64,000 bases of DNA from Haemaphysalis longicornis (Eukaryota > Arthropoda > Arachnida > Ixodida > Ixodidae): assembly GCA_013339765.2 (NCBI GenBank), contig CM023456.1, positions 86,785,636 through 86,849,635 of the forward strand. The letters are read 5' to 3'. The notes beneath the pieces were generated by a model. The model was not told the origin of the DNA, made no database searches, and saw only the letters and a list, made by a program, of their open reading frames with translations. Positions 47,201 through 57,310 of this stretch are shown one piece after another (the first letter of the stretch is position 1; each line of letters starts with the position of its first letter). A program made the position numbers and the translations under genes.

Positions 47201-49496
47201 CACTACTCGTCGAGTTAACGCTGGTTGCTCAGCGTTCTGTGCAGACTAAAGTTACTTACGCCTGGCCATGACCTACGTAGGCGTCAACGTCGAGGGAGAC
47301 ATTCTGCTATCGGGAGTAAACAAGGAAACCTTGCGCAGAATAATCGACATAGCAAAAGTGATATCTTCGAACTGACTTCACTCCGGAATGTACCAATAAA
47401 AATGCTAACACTGAATCGGCTGCACCCTGCGTAACAACACGCACGTCAACACCACCTGCCCCACGACTTCGGGTAGCTGTTACGGCTTTGTGTGAGTTGC
47501 CACTAGGGGTCTTTATCCTCAAAAGGACCCGTACTTAAAACGACGGAACCATGACAGTAATGCGAAAATGTTCAAACTCTTCTATATTTAGGCTGCCCTG
47601 TACACGCGGCTAAGTTCCCGCACGTGCTCGATGTTGCCACGCACTCTGCTCTCGTAAAGCTCGGCAGCATCACTGTTGTTGCTTGGAAGCCTATCGTTAA
47701 TGGGGAAATAGGGCAGTTCCTTCTCTTAACGGAAAGAACGTCTCCACTTGAAGTCAAGGCCGCCATCAAACAACTCTTCCTCCGTTTATTCTTTTTGTGG
47801 TATACTGAAATTTGTGGTATACTGAAATCATTATGCTTTTTTTCTATGCATCTCACAATAACGCATGTAAGTTGAAGTTAAGCATAGCCAAGAAAAAAAC
47901 ATGCGTGCCTTGAACGGAAGCCTTGCAATGTGGCACCTTCATGGCTTAAACAAGTTTTAAAGTATAACTGGATATGGGTAATTGTATTAAGGATGAGCCA
48001 ACTATCGCAAATCCATAAACTTTACCTCTACGCCGGCGTGGTTTTTTGCAGCCTTCATCGCGGAAGCAAGCGAACGGGAACTCGATACTCCCGGCAGAGC
48101 GAACACCCGAAATCACGGGCTGAGTCAAAGGGAAATGCGTTCAACAGCAATAAAGGTCATTTTCTGTTAGCCGTAAGGAACACGCGTGACTTCTGTTAAG
48201 AATCGGAAGGTAAGTAAAGACTTTTATGAGTAGTCAAACAATGAACAAATCTGTGGATATATGATTATGATGCGTCCATGGTCCCCGCTCACTCTGTTCG
48301 GAGTTATCTACATCTGCTGCGATGGTAGGAAATCAGTTCTCTTCGAGTTGTCTCTAACGCAAAAGCTCTTGCAATATTGCATCGCTCTCTTCCGATCGCG
48401 CATGAAAACCGCAATTGCACTTGCGGAATCAGCATTGAGTCTAGCTCGATCGCCATTAATACCAATCGTGTAGCAGTTCGCGATCCAGATTGAGTTCTGT
48501 CAGGATCGACTCCACTGTGGTTGAAAGGGACCCTGTGACAGGGGTATACGGCTTGGTAGTTTGTGGGGCTCGGAGCAGGTGCGGGGAAGTCTGAAACAAC
48601 TGCCCATGCCTATTCATTTCGCTTTTTTTTTTGCCGGCAGATTCTCCTCGTAAGCAGACACCATGTTTGGCGCTGCTGTGAACTTGGATGGCGACCTCGC
48701 CGTAGTGTTCCAAATCACGAGACCAGTTTCCCTCACAGAACACGATTGCTGGCCCCACGCTGATAAGTTATGGTCGCGGGCACCTCCAACGGGGTGAGAT
48801 AGCGCTATCGGCTGGTACGCTTAAAGGTGAAGCCTAAGGGTCACTCATAGTTTTTCATGTGTTGCTAAAAAGACACCAGATGTGTTGCTAAAAAGAAGCT
48901 TAAAAAGGCTTTATCATGAATCCTCAGCAGAAAAGAGCTGAACTCTTGTTTGATCAAAACATTTCAAATATCTGTTTATTGGCCGCTCTACGACGATTGA
49001 ATCATTACTCCAAATTTTACGCACTTCTCATAAATTAATTAACAGTGAATTTGTACATGGTTTATAATTCCCATCTGCTCTAAATACATGCATGAGCACA
49101 TACTAGAGGGGTACAGTGAAGGAAACGGATGTAACTCTTGTATTATCGAGGCGTTCACGGCATAAACTAAATGACCATTGGCAGCTAAAACGACTCCATC
49201 ACTAAGCCCAATTTCATTAAGTTGTCAGAAATAGCTAGTTTGTAATATTTTGTCCATGGTGGGCAGAAATTAAGAGATAAACTGTTACGCCATTTATATG
49301 GCCTATCAGGTAGCCTCTAGTAACCAGAAACTGCACTGCCTCGGTGCCGTCAGAGACAGTTGCCGCAACGAGAACTAAACCAAAGGAAACTTTTTTTTCT
49401 CAGTAATTTTACAAGAAAGGTTCCCAAAAACGCTGGGGAACAACTGAAAAAGGGAATACAGAGCCCTCGCGGCTCTGGGACGAAGAACGTAGATCT
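44230..49496. other. Unrecognised intergenic-type DNA
   Basis: No gene or known element recognised. Open frames are up to about 100 codons and show no motif. Together with 43139-44229 it separates alpha from gamma on the right, and has no counterpart on the left. Confidence 0.5.
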
Positions 49497-50187
49497 TCAT
49501 AGTCAACAGGCTCCAAGCATGCTCTTCGCTTATGCTTGAAAGTATAAAGGGCGTAAGAAACTCCGGAGAAAAAGTTTTCTTACCTACCTTTGAATGCCAG
49601 CTAGTTCGGTTCCCGACAGCCGTGTGGAAATCCATAGCTATGCTTTATAGTCTGCTTATTCTTTTTGTTATACTTCAAAGCATCAAATAACGTTGTCTGC
49701 CCCGCTTGTCAGCATGCGAAAATTTTGTCGAGTTCAAGGCATTATTTTTCCCGCATTTTTATCCTGACGACTCCTACAGTTTGTTTCTTTCTGCTCACCT
49801 TTCTGTTGTTGGCTTCGCTCGTGTGGCGTATATTTTCACGTGGATGGGAAAACATTTGTACTTATTTTTGTTATTCCCTCTGGGTGTCGTATTGTTGTCA
49901 GCAGCCGTTACTGGACGTGTTTGTGCTTACAGGCTACATTCACAAAAGGTTTTCAGAGACTCTGCACACCGTGTAGCATTCGGCAGCAAGCGAAGTGTCT
50001 TCGCGCGTCGGGTCACAGTTATTTATGGGGTCGGTACACAGGAGACCTCCACGCTAGAAGAAAGAAGCCGTGAAACCGAAACTGAAATAAAGGAGAGGAA
50101 AAAACTGGCTCGTACTTGTTGCTGTATAGCAGACGTCGGGGAGCGAAAATGGCTGACACTCGCATTCCGTAACGTCGTTTGTTTTAG

Positions 50188-50460
50188 GGGCGAAGTACCT
50201 CACGACCTAGCTTTGTCCGGGAATGGCCTCCGTGTACCCAGTGTTCCGCATGCGCGAGGAGCATTGGATTAGATTGGAATAAATTGAATTGTATCGGACT
50301 GCCCTGGACTGGCATTGTATATACTGTACACACGCGTTATCCCTCATCCCCATGCGCGAGTGGGGAATGCCACGGGTGATTTACGGTAAGAACGATGCCC
50401 AGTGTTTCGCCCGATCTTCGTGATTCACTTCGTGGAGATGCGGGAATTTTTTTAATCGTT
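50188..50460 (+). repeat. Dispersed repeat with short TTGGA-type run, copy 2
   Basis: Gamma-paralogue of 9128-9430 with the same landmark order. The 'attggattagattgg' run is even shorter (50259-50280). Confidence 0.7.
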
Positions 50461-51368
50461 TGGAAGCCCCCTCTTCACAGCAGCTGAGGTTGGAGGAGAA
50501 TGTTGCCGACTGCGTTACCACGAACTCGGCGGTGCCGTGTGAGCCTAGGCAGCAGAAAAATCCACGTACGTTAATTCATTAGGAATGAAAGAACTCTAAA
50601 AATGCTCAGGGGTTTTGTCATAAAACCCTGACTTCCTCTGAGCAATCTGGGTAGCTGAGCTTGAGTGTAGGTAACAGATAGGAGGCAGGAAACAGACAGG
50701 AATATGAACGGAATAAAAACAAGTGCTTTCTAATAACTGGAAATCCTTAGCTTCTAGGGGGAATATGTGACTGTCCTGAACCACACGCGCACGCGTACGT
50801 CACCCGCATGCGCGAACATTTATGGCATTGTTAACGCCTCGCGAGTACGGCCGGTCACTCCTAGTCATGCCTTTCCAGAAAAGCGTCGATTTTTTGTTTG
50901 TTTCTTTCAGTCATTACAAATGCGCCTGAGTGGTGGGTGCACGTGCCCAGCGGTTATAAATGGGTAGTGCTTTTTGTCCCAACAAACCCCTAACAGCTCT
51001 GCGACGTCCCAAAAAGATCCGAACGTCTATGTCCCAGCAGTATCTCTGATAGACATCCGTACACCGTGCAATATTTTTATGAATGTTTTTGGATGTTGAG
51101 ATAGCGTTGCTGGTACCTTAATGTCGGACGTTCTTTCAACTATGCTGAAGACGTACTCTCGATGTTGCTGCTGCTTCATTTGTGGACGGCATTTAGACAT
51201 ATTTTTCTGGCGTTGTTCAGATGTTGCTGGAATGCCCGTTTTTTACTTCGTACATGTCTATCGCAGTTACATTTATTTTAGCTGTAGTCAAGGGTTCGAC
51301 GAAAGTTCGTCTGGTCAGGCATTGTTTGAAGAAACAGTAAGGCAGTCACTGACCAAGTCAAAAAAGTA

Positions 51369-51412
51369 AAAAGACGTTTCGGAACCCGTACGGGTTCCTT
51401 GTTCACAATGAG
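51369..51412 (-). ncRNA. Hammerhead-ribozyme-like motif, minus-strand copy
   Basis: On the minus strand 'gtgaaca' is followed by a perfect 7 bp hairpin (GGAACCC, loop GTAC, GGGTTCC) and 'gaaacgtc', the layout of a PLE hammerhead core (CUGANGA, helix II, GAAA, short helix III, GUC). The first box departs from consensus at two positions, and an extra A precedes helix II, so activity is uncertain. Identical to the inverted copy at 53067-53104. Confidence 0.35.
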
Positions 51413-51435
51413 GCAAAAATGGACAAGATTCGAAT

Positions 51436-51744
51436 TTAAAGGTGCAGTTTGTGACGCAATGACCGCATGTAAATCAATGGTAACGTCCCTTCATTTCGAT
51501 TCATCGTGTCGGAGTGCGTTTGTATGAACGATGATTCAAGTAAAAGACGTGAGGTGACGTTTCGTTCTTTGCACAGAATGGCAGCGTTGTCCCAGTCAAT
51601 ATCGTGCTGATGCTTGTGCGCATGCTCGGCAATCGCATTAGAAGCCACCTTTTGGTTTTTCACGTCCCGTTCGTGCTCTTTCATCCTTCTGGGGAATTTC
51701 CCTGTTTCACCGATGTAACATGGTTGCAATCGGCGAGGGGCCAA
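51436..51744 (-). pseudogene. PLE GIY-YIG endonuclease, main copy
   Basis: Minus-strand frame with 'YIGETGKFPRRMKEHERDV', a His-rich 'AIAEHAHKHQHDIDWD' stretch and 'RLLLESSFIQTHSDTMNRNEG'. These carry the Tyr/Gly, Arg, His and Glu landmarks of the PLE GIY-YIG nuclease. A one-base deletion near 51718 ('tgttaca' for 'tgtttaca' in the inverted copy) breaks the frame at the first Tyr of the motif, so this copy should be inactive. Confidence 0.85.
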
Positions 51745-51883
51745 GACAACACGGGGAAACGATTATCGGGCAGCGGGTCCTTGACTTTTACCAGCTCATT
51801 CCGAAGCTTGCTGGCCGGCACGTGTCCAATGCGTCGGTCATAATCCGCAAAAATACGGGCCAAAGCTTCGCTGATACCACGTA

Positions 51884-52095
51884 CAGTCGGTAAAACGCTT
51901 GTCTATAACAGCGATTTCAACTTCAACCAGCTACATCCGAAAACCGCCGAAACATACTCGTTCCAAACATGTCGGAGGCAAAAGCGAAGGGCCAAGTCTT
52001 CAGAATTCCCAGTAGTTTATTCAAATCCCGCTCCGGTGAGGCAGGGTAGGGCTGAAGTACGAAAGCTGTGTTATAGACAAGCCTTTTACCGGCTG
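51884..52095. mobile_element. MITE family A inserted in the PLE
   Basis: A 212 bp element with inverted ends 'cagtcggtaaaacgcttgtc' and, in reverse from 52095, 'cagccggtaaaaggcttgtc'. TA flanks both sides, and the flanking 'gtac' is also shared. Removing the element and one flank copy rejoins the PLE frame into the conserved 'PYVRG' linker motif, which is strong evidence of insertion. Related to 18661-18875. Confidence 0.9.
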
Positions 52096-52737
52096 TACAT
52101 ACGGAATGCCGGCAGTGGTGGTGAAGACCTTACGATTGCAGCCTTAGGTTGTAGTATTTGCTTCTCAATTCTTTCCACAAAATGTTGTGGGTAGCCGTTG
52201 CCAGAAAGTTCCCGGCGTACTATTTTAAGTTCTGCTTCCAGGTTTTTCCCGTCTTTGCAGATTCTCTTCGCACGCGTCAAAAGCGATGAAACGACGGCTC
52301 TTTTGTGGGCGACCGGGTGGTTCGATTGGAAGTCCAAGTACTTCCCGGTGTGTGTTGGCTTGCGGTACACACTGAAGGAGAGCTCACCGTTCTTGCGTTC
52401 CTCCGAGACGTCGAGGAATGGCAGACGATCATCTTTTTCGTACTCGACTGTGAACTAAGTCTCGGCTCGACGGCATTAAGAGCTTGTGAAAACCGGGATG
52501 AGTCTTCTTTCGCAGATGCAAAAACAATCGTCCACGTAGCGGTAGAATACCTTCGGTTGTGGGGTAAAACTTGAAAGGACTTGTTCTTCCAGAGCTTCCA
52601 TGACGATATTTGCGGTCGTTACTGAGATGGAGGCACCCATGGCTGTTCCGTGCGTCTGCGAGTAGAACTCCGAGCAGTACGTGAAATACGTGTTGCAGAG
52701 GCATAACCGAAGTAGTGTACACAGTTCGGGGACGTCA
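52096..52737 (-). pseudogene. PLE reverse transcriptase C-terminal part
   Basis: Minus-strand frames contain 'QTHGTAMGASISVTTANIVM' (about 52610-52670), the catalytic 'FYRYVDDCFCI' (about 52500-52550), 'VYRKPTHTGKYLDFQSNHP' (about 52310-52370) and 'HKRAVVSSLLTRAKRICKD'. These are in the order of PLE RT motifs (a telomerase-like RT family). Frame changes occur near 52430-52460. The upstream RT fingers are absent: the copy stops at about 52737, where the inverted copy begins. Confidence 0.9.
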
Positions 52738-52740
52738 AAT

Positions 52741-53041
52741 GGCCGATTGCAACCATGTTTACATCGGTGAAACAGGAAAATTCCCCAGAAGGATGAAAGA
52801 GCACGAACGTGACGTGAAAAGCCAAAAGGTGGCTTCTAATGCGATTGCCGAGCATGCACACAAGCATCAGCACGATATTGACTGGGACAACGCTGCAATT
52901 CTGTGCAAAGAACGAAACGTCACCTCACGTCTTTTACTTGAATCATCGTTCATACAAACGCACTCCGACACGATGAATCGAAATGAAGGGACGTTACCAT
53001 TGATTTACATGCGGTCATTGCGTCACAAACTGCACCTTTAA
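52741..53041 (+). pseudogene. PLE GIY-YIG endonuclease, inverted partial copy
   Basis: Plus-strand frame beginning at the inverted junction and reading 'ADCNHVYIGETGKFPRRMKE' to the natural stop after 'RSLRHKLHL' (53041). The frame is intact over the nuclease, unlike the main copy at 51436-51744, and almost identical to it. With only the nuclease and 3' end present it is a partial copy, not a gene. Confidence 0.85.
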
Positions 53042-53066
53042 ATTCGAATCTTGTCCATTTTTGCCT

Positions 53067-53104
53067 CATTGTGAACAAGGAACCCGTACGGGTTCCGAAA
53101 CGTC
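53067..53104 (+). ncRNA. Hammerhead-ribozyme-like motif, inverted copy
   Basis: 'gtgaaca' at 53071-53077, hairpin 53079-53096 with loop GTAC, 'gaaa' 53097-53100 and 'cgtc' 53101-53104. Same caveats as the minus-strand copy: two departures from CUGANGA and one extra A before helix II. Confidence 0.35.
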
Positions 53105-53485
53105 TTTTTACTTTTTTGACTTGGTCAGTGACTGCCTTACTGTTTCTTCATTTATTTTAGCTATATCTGCTATACTTTATTTTCAAACTCTACGCAGGCG
53201 TACTGTTTTGAAGTTACCGCGGGGATTTGTATGGGTTTTGTACCGAGGGGTTTTATGCAAGTTTTTTAATCCACCAATATTGCTTTTACGGGAATATAAA
53301 TCCGGAGGACAAATAAATAAAAGACTCAACATATGCCTGAACAAAATTTGATGCTCATAGGTTTTTATTCAGAGAAACCACCATTTTACTTGGTCGTTCT
53401 AACTTCGTAATGAAAATACAAATGCTTACATGACAAATCACTGGCGACACTGTTCAGCCACTTATGCTAACAAACTAATTTCCCC

Positions 53486-54290
53486 AGCTTGTACCGGTGG
53501 CGAAAAGCTCGAGTAACAGGAGAGCTGGCAGGCTCTCCCCCGGTCACTTTCCTCATCGTACGGACATCTTACCCCGCAACGGCGGAAGAGGCGGCAGTAG
53601 CCCTGGCTCGCATCACCAGGCTGTCACCACACATTATAATCACTTTGTGGAAGAGGGTCATTCAAAACTTCATTCGTGGTAGCGTTTCGGCTACAGCACT
53701 CAAGATTCTCCAAAATCCCATACTCAACCACTCGACATCGTCTGGACCCCGGCTCCTCTGGGGTGGCAGGCAACGAGGCGGCCCACAAAGAAGCACGAGA
53801 ACTAAACAGCCGTGCTGGGCTCGCTCCTGCTCTCTAACACAGTGCTCGGTCGGCACGCGATCTTCTGCTCTCGTATCAAAAAGCCACGGAGCATTACCGC
53901 ATCTCCCGCCGCCGTTTTCCCACTGCCCACACATCTCTCACCAACGCTCAGAAGCGCCTATGGTGACTCCTTCAGACCAACTCCCTCGCCCGTCGATCCC
54001 TCCTTCACAAGACCTACTCCTCTGAGTTCCCTGCGCCCAACTCTCCCCTCTGTGACAACCTGAACGCACTAAGCCACGGCATGTGGGCCTGTCCTCTCAG
54101 CCCATTCCACCACATCTCCAGCGTCGAGCAGTGGGAGGAAGCGCTCGGCTGCTCGCAACCGGGGGTGCAGCTACTTCTGGTTGACCCAGCCGCCACTGCC
54201 GCCGCCAGCCTACGGCCGACAGCAACCACGCGTTCCTACTCAACTTGCAAGGAAAATAAAGTGATTGCTCTCTTTTTCTCTCTCCCTTTT
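53486..54290 (+). pseudogene. LINE fragment: RNase H domain and C terminus, right gamma copy
   Basis: Paralogue of 10600-11061, extending further. After the RNase H motifs ('YPATAEEAAVALARI', 'IQNFIRGSVSATALKIL', then a shifted 'GNEAAHKEAREL' block) come 'CDNLNALSHGMWACPLSP' (about 54050-54110) and 'SVEQWEEALGCSQPGVQLL' (about 54120-54180). This is the Cys/His-bearing C terminus of I/Jockey-type LINEs. An 'aataaagtg' polyadenylation-like signal is at about 54257. Frameshifts make it non-coding. The RT and endonuclease parts are missing. Confidence 0.8.
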
Positions 54291-54480
54291 GTCGGAGACC
54301 CGGCTCTTGCACCTGACATGGATTTCCTAACTTGCTCCTGAAAGCTCTCCATGAGTGGCTGGCCGGGATCGTTCCGTCTGCTGGCTTAAACAAAATGCGT
54401 GGACCCAAGAATTCGGTACCCTAACAGAGGCTACATACGAATATTGTAGAGTGATACGTTTTGGTAGTATTTGACAAATT

Positions 54481-54840
54481 TCGGCAGTGATAATGCTTGT
54501 TTTTTCCGCACTGATCTTGGAGGCGAGGCCAATTATGCTAATACTGCAAGTGATGTAACCAAAGCTCCCTTATCTAAGCCAAAAAAAGCTATCGCGCTTA
54601 ATCGTTCCCCCTATGCAAGCTACGGTAGCCGCGAATGAAATTGAAGGCGCCGCCAGATTTGTGCGTTCATAAACATTGTTCGTTACACACCGATCTTGCA
54701 GACAAGCCCATCATGCGAACACTACAAGCGATGTAGCCAGAGCTCCGTTATTAACCTCACAAAAAGCTGTCCCAAACCCCCGATCTCCCCGATGAAATCC
54801 AAGCTAGCGACGAAGGAGCGCGCGCTTTCGAACAAAAATA
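54481..54840. repeat. Degenerate tandem repeat, two units of about 180 bp
   Basis: 'ctgatcttggaggcgaggcc' (54511) and 'cgatcttgcagacaagccca' (54691) are 180 bases apart. Aligned words follow: 'atgctaatactgcaagtgat' / 'atgcgaacactacaagcgat', then 'aaagctcccttat' / 'agagctccgttat' and 'aaaaaaagct' / 'acaaaaagct'. Identity looks to be about 70%. It may be the edge of a diverged satellite. Confidence 0.65.
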
Positions 54841-56640
54841 GTGTAATTTGCCTCAAGGCACCCGATTACAGCAGGTGAAAAACAAATTGATTGTTTTGTG
54901 CGAAAGTAATGACCCCAAACCAGGAGATGGACATGGAATCCGGACGATGTCGCCTGCTTTCGGATGCTTTCTGGTGCTGCGTCGACACTGATATCTGGTG
55001 AGCATAGGCATCGGCGTAGCTCCCGCGTCAGCTCACGTCCCCGTGCATTTTGCCGACGCCGCCAACGCGGGGCGATGTCGACGCGCGAAAGCGCTGAAAA
55101 TACGCTGCAAGTGGTTTCGGCCTCAGAACGAAACGTAAAATTATGGCGCCCGCAACCCCACGCCAGCTGTATTTCCACCGTTGACCCTGGAATTGCCTTA
55201 AATGCCGTAATCTCGATTGTCGGTACAATTACTGTTTTCTTTAAAAAAAAACCACGCCCAAGCTTTTCTTGTATATAATTGGTAACTAATGTCTGTATTT
55301 ACCAATAACGCGTTTTTATCAAGGTTGGTGTCTTTCAGGATTTAGTTTTTCCCTCGGACGAACATGAGACCGGAAAGTCGCTGCGCGCCGACTGCTGCAG
55401 GCTGGTGACTGGTGCAACTTGGACTATATTTGAATGTGATTGTGCAGTAAAAATTTCTTGCACTACTTTGGTGCTTCCTGCTGTACAACGTATACTTCAA
55501 CTAAAAATTTAGGCCTAACAGGACAAGCAAACAGGACAACAGGACGAACTTTTCACTGATGTGCTTTTTGAAGGTTTAGTTATGCATACATACCAACTAG
55601 CCCACCTCGCCATTCTGCTGCAGAAAGTATACGTCCATGGCAGTGACGCTGTCCGGGTTTGTGCATGTTTCAAACCCACATTTTGTGGACATGGCTCCAT
55701 CCGTGCATATATTGTCACTTCAATCAACCAAGCGGTTAGGATAGACACAGAAAAAGGTTTTTCGAGTTCAGATGGGACCTGTAGCTGGGCTAAAATGCCT
55801 CAGAGTCCCCATTCACGAAATATAGTTCTTATAAATAGTGGTACCTCACATTAGAAGTAATAGTTTTAAGGTTGCCTTTGTAGGGCCAATGCTGACATTA
55901 AATTATATCCACTCCGCTGTCTTCCTGTCCCTTACTGTTACACCCATCATCTAGCGTTCAATTGCCTGCTAAGTTGTCCTTAATTTAAGTTAGACCCTTT
56001 TAGTGAGCCTGGAAGTTTCTGCCCTGTAGGTGTGTACCGGTAAGATGCAGCTGCCATACACTGTCTTTTTCAAGGACAATGGTAGGCGGCCATTCTGTAT
56101 TATACCAGTCTTAAAAAGCTTTATTAACAACACAGATTTTTCTGTACCCATGCCTAGACTGAAGAACTTGCTTGCAAGGGAGGTGCTACTGCAACAGCCT
56201 GCACAAGGCGCCTGCTCAAGCTACCATTGACGGTCAACTTGGCGCAGGAGTTCTTTTTTGGGAAAAAGAGAAGCACGCTTTTTTCCACCTGCGAGTGGCA
56301 TCCAGCATTGTGTGTAACTAGATATCTTCGTGTTACAGACACCAAATTCTTCCACCAGACAATGTATAGGGCTCAGATTTTTATTTTCAGTCACATCCTG
56401 CGCAAAGATTAGCTTTGCCGACAATCTGCGGCTTCTTAGTGTTTATTCCTAGAAGGGGTAATAAATTTCTTTCAGCCTTGTGTGATTCCGTCCATTAGGG
56501 CCTACTACGGTGGTGGCCGCCCAAGCACCATTCTTATGTGCGTTTTTTATGTTTTTTTCGTCTGCCTTGTTCTTTGCATTGTTCTGGTGGGCCATCGCTA
56601 AAAAAGTAGTAGTGGCTTAGCTCTGCTATGCCAGGAGATA
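54841..56640. other. Unrecognised intergenic-type DNA
   Basis: No gene or repeat recognised. Open frames are under about 125 codons without known motifs. Confidence 0.5.
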
Positions 56641-56659
56641 CGTAGCGTGAGCTAAGGTT

Positions 56660-56975
56660 TAGCAATCCAGTCTAATCCAGTTCATTCCAGTCCAGGCAAG
56701 TCCAGTCCAGTCCAGTCCTCTCCAGTCACTGCTCCTCGCGCATGCTCAGCACGGCTCTTCACGAGCCACGCGAAACGGCTATCAAGCGGCTCCGGTGGAA
56801 CGTCAGACTTGGCTACTGTGCAATTCAGGCGCACACCTGGGCACGCGCCGCCGCCAGTGCGTCTGCCGCTGCTATGACGCAACATAATCCAACACAATCC
56901 ACTTTAATCCAATACAATCCAAATCCAAACCAAATCCAATCCAAGCCAATCCAATCCAAGCCAATTTACGCTTTA
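56660..56975 (-). repeat. Dispersed repeat with CCAGT and CCAAT runs, inverted partial copy
   Basis: A '(ccagt)n'-type run (about 56670-56725) is followed by 'cgcatgctcagcacggctc' and 'cgagccacgcgaaacggc'. In reverse these match 'gagccgtgctgcgcatgc' and 'gtttcgcgtggctc' at 63448-63490. A 'ccaatccaa' run follows at about 56885-56970. Read on the minus strand it corresponds to part of the 63095-63810 repeat. Fragments continue at 57220-57305. Confidence 0.55.
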
Positions 56976-57090
56976 TTTTTGTGTTCCCCTTTCCAAAATA
57001 AAACAAGAAAAAAGAGTGGGGAACAACACCCACACCAGCAAAGCTATGGCAGGTTTGCAGCCAATCAGATATAAATGAACAGGGACTAGC

Positions 57091-57219
57091 GCCCAAAATA
57101 CAAATTTCAAGAAAAATCAATTATTCGAATAAGAAAAACATCAAAATACATGAAAATTATGTATTTTGGTGTTTTTCCTATTCGACTAATTGATTTTTCT
57201 GGAAATTTGCATTTTGGAC
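57091..57219. repeat. Foldback element with 61 bp arms
   Basis: The left arm (57091-57151) and right arm (57159-57219) are reverse complements with about six mismatches, separated by 7 bases. Landmarks are 'aaaaatcaatta' against 'taattgattttt', and 'caaaatacat' against 'atgtattttg'. AT-rich and non-coding. It sits directly between CCAAT-type runs. Confidence 0.85.
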
Positions 57220-57310
57220 AAGCCAAGCCAAGCCAATCCAATCCAGAGTCCCTCGAGCTTACGCAGAACGGCTCTGTACGGCACACGCAAAACTGCTGAA
57301 CCTCGGCCAG
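57220..57310 (-). repeat. CCAAG/CCAAT run with repeat fragment
   Basis: 'agccaagccaagccaatcc' is followed by 'cttacgcagaacggctctg' and 'cgcaaaactgctgaacctc'. In reverse these correspond to the 'gagcagtttcgcgtggctc...gagccgtgctgcg' part of the 63095-63810 repeat family. Confidence 0.5.

Larger units (their letters stand above)
51284..53149 (-). mobile_element. Penelope-like element with inverted partial 5' copy
   Basis: A 1866 bp insertion flanked by 13 bp direct repeats 'atttattttagct' (51271-51283 and 53150-53162). The left gamma copy has the single unfilled site at 10261-10273. The main minus-strand part (51284 to about 52737) carries RT C-terminal motifs and a GIY-YIG nuclease. The plus-strand part (about 52741-53149) is an inverted second copy of only the last roughly 410 bp. 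Inverted or tandem partial copies ('pseudo-LTRs') are a known PLE trait. The RT start is missing, so the copy is not autonomous. Confidence 0.92.
49497..53949. repeat. Duplicated block gamma, right copy, with PLE insertion
   Basis: Matches 8447-11061 in the same orientation, interrupted only by the PLE at 51284-53149. Comparable sequence ends where the left copy meets the N gap, so the true right boundary is unknown. A 188-codon open frame at 49706-50272 is frameshifted in the left copy and is not called. Confidence 0.9.

Noticed and set aside
49706..50272. 188-codon plus-strand open frame in gamma
   Set aside because: Frameshifted in the left copy, runs through the dispersed 'gggcgaagc' repeat, and shows no known domain.
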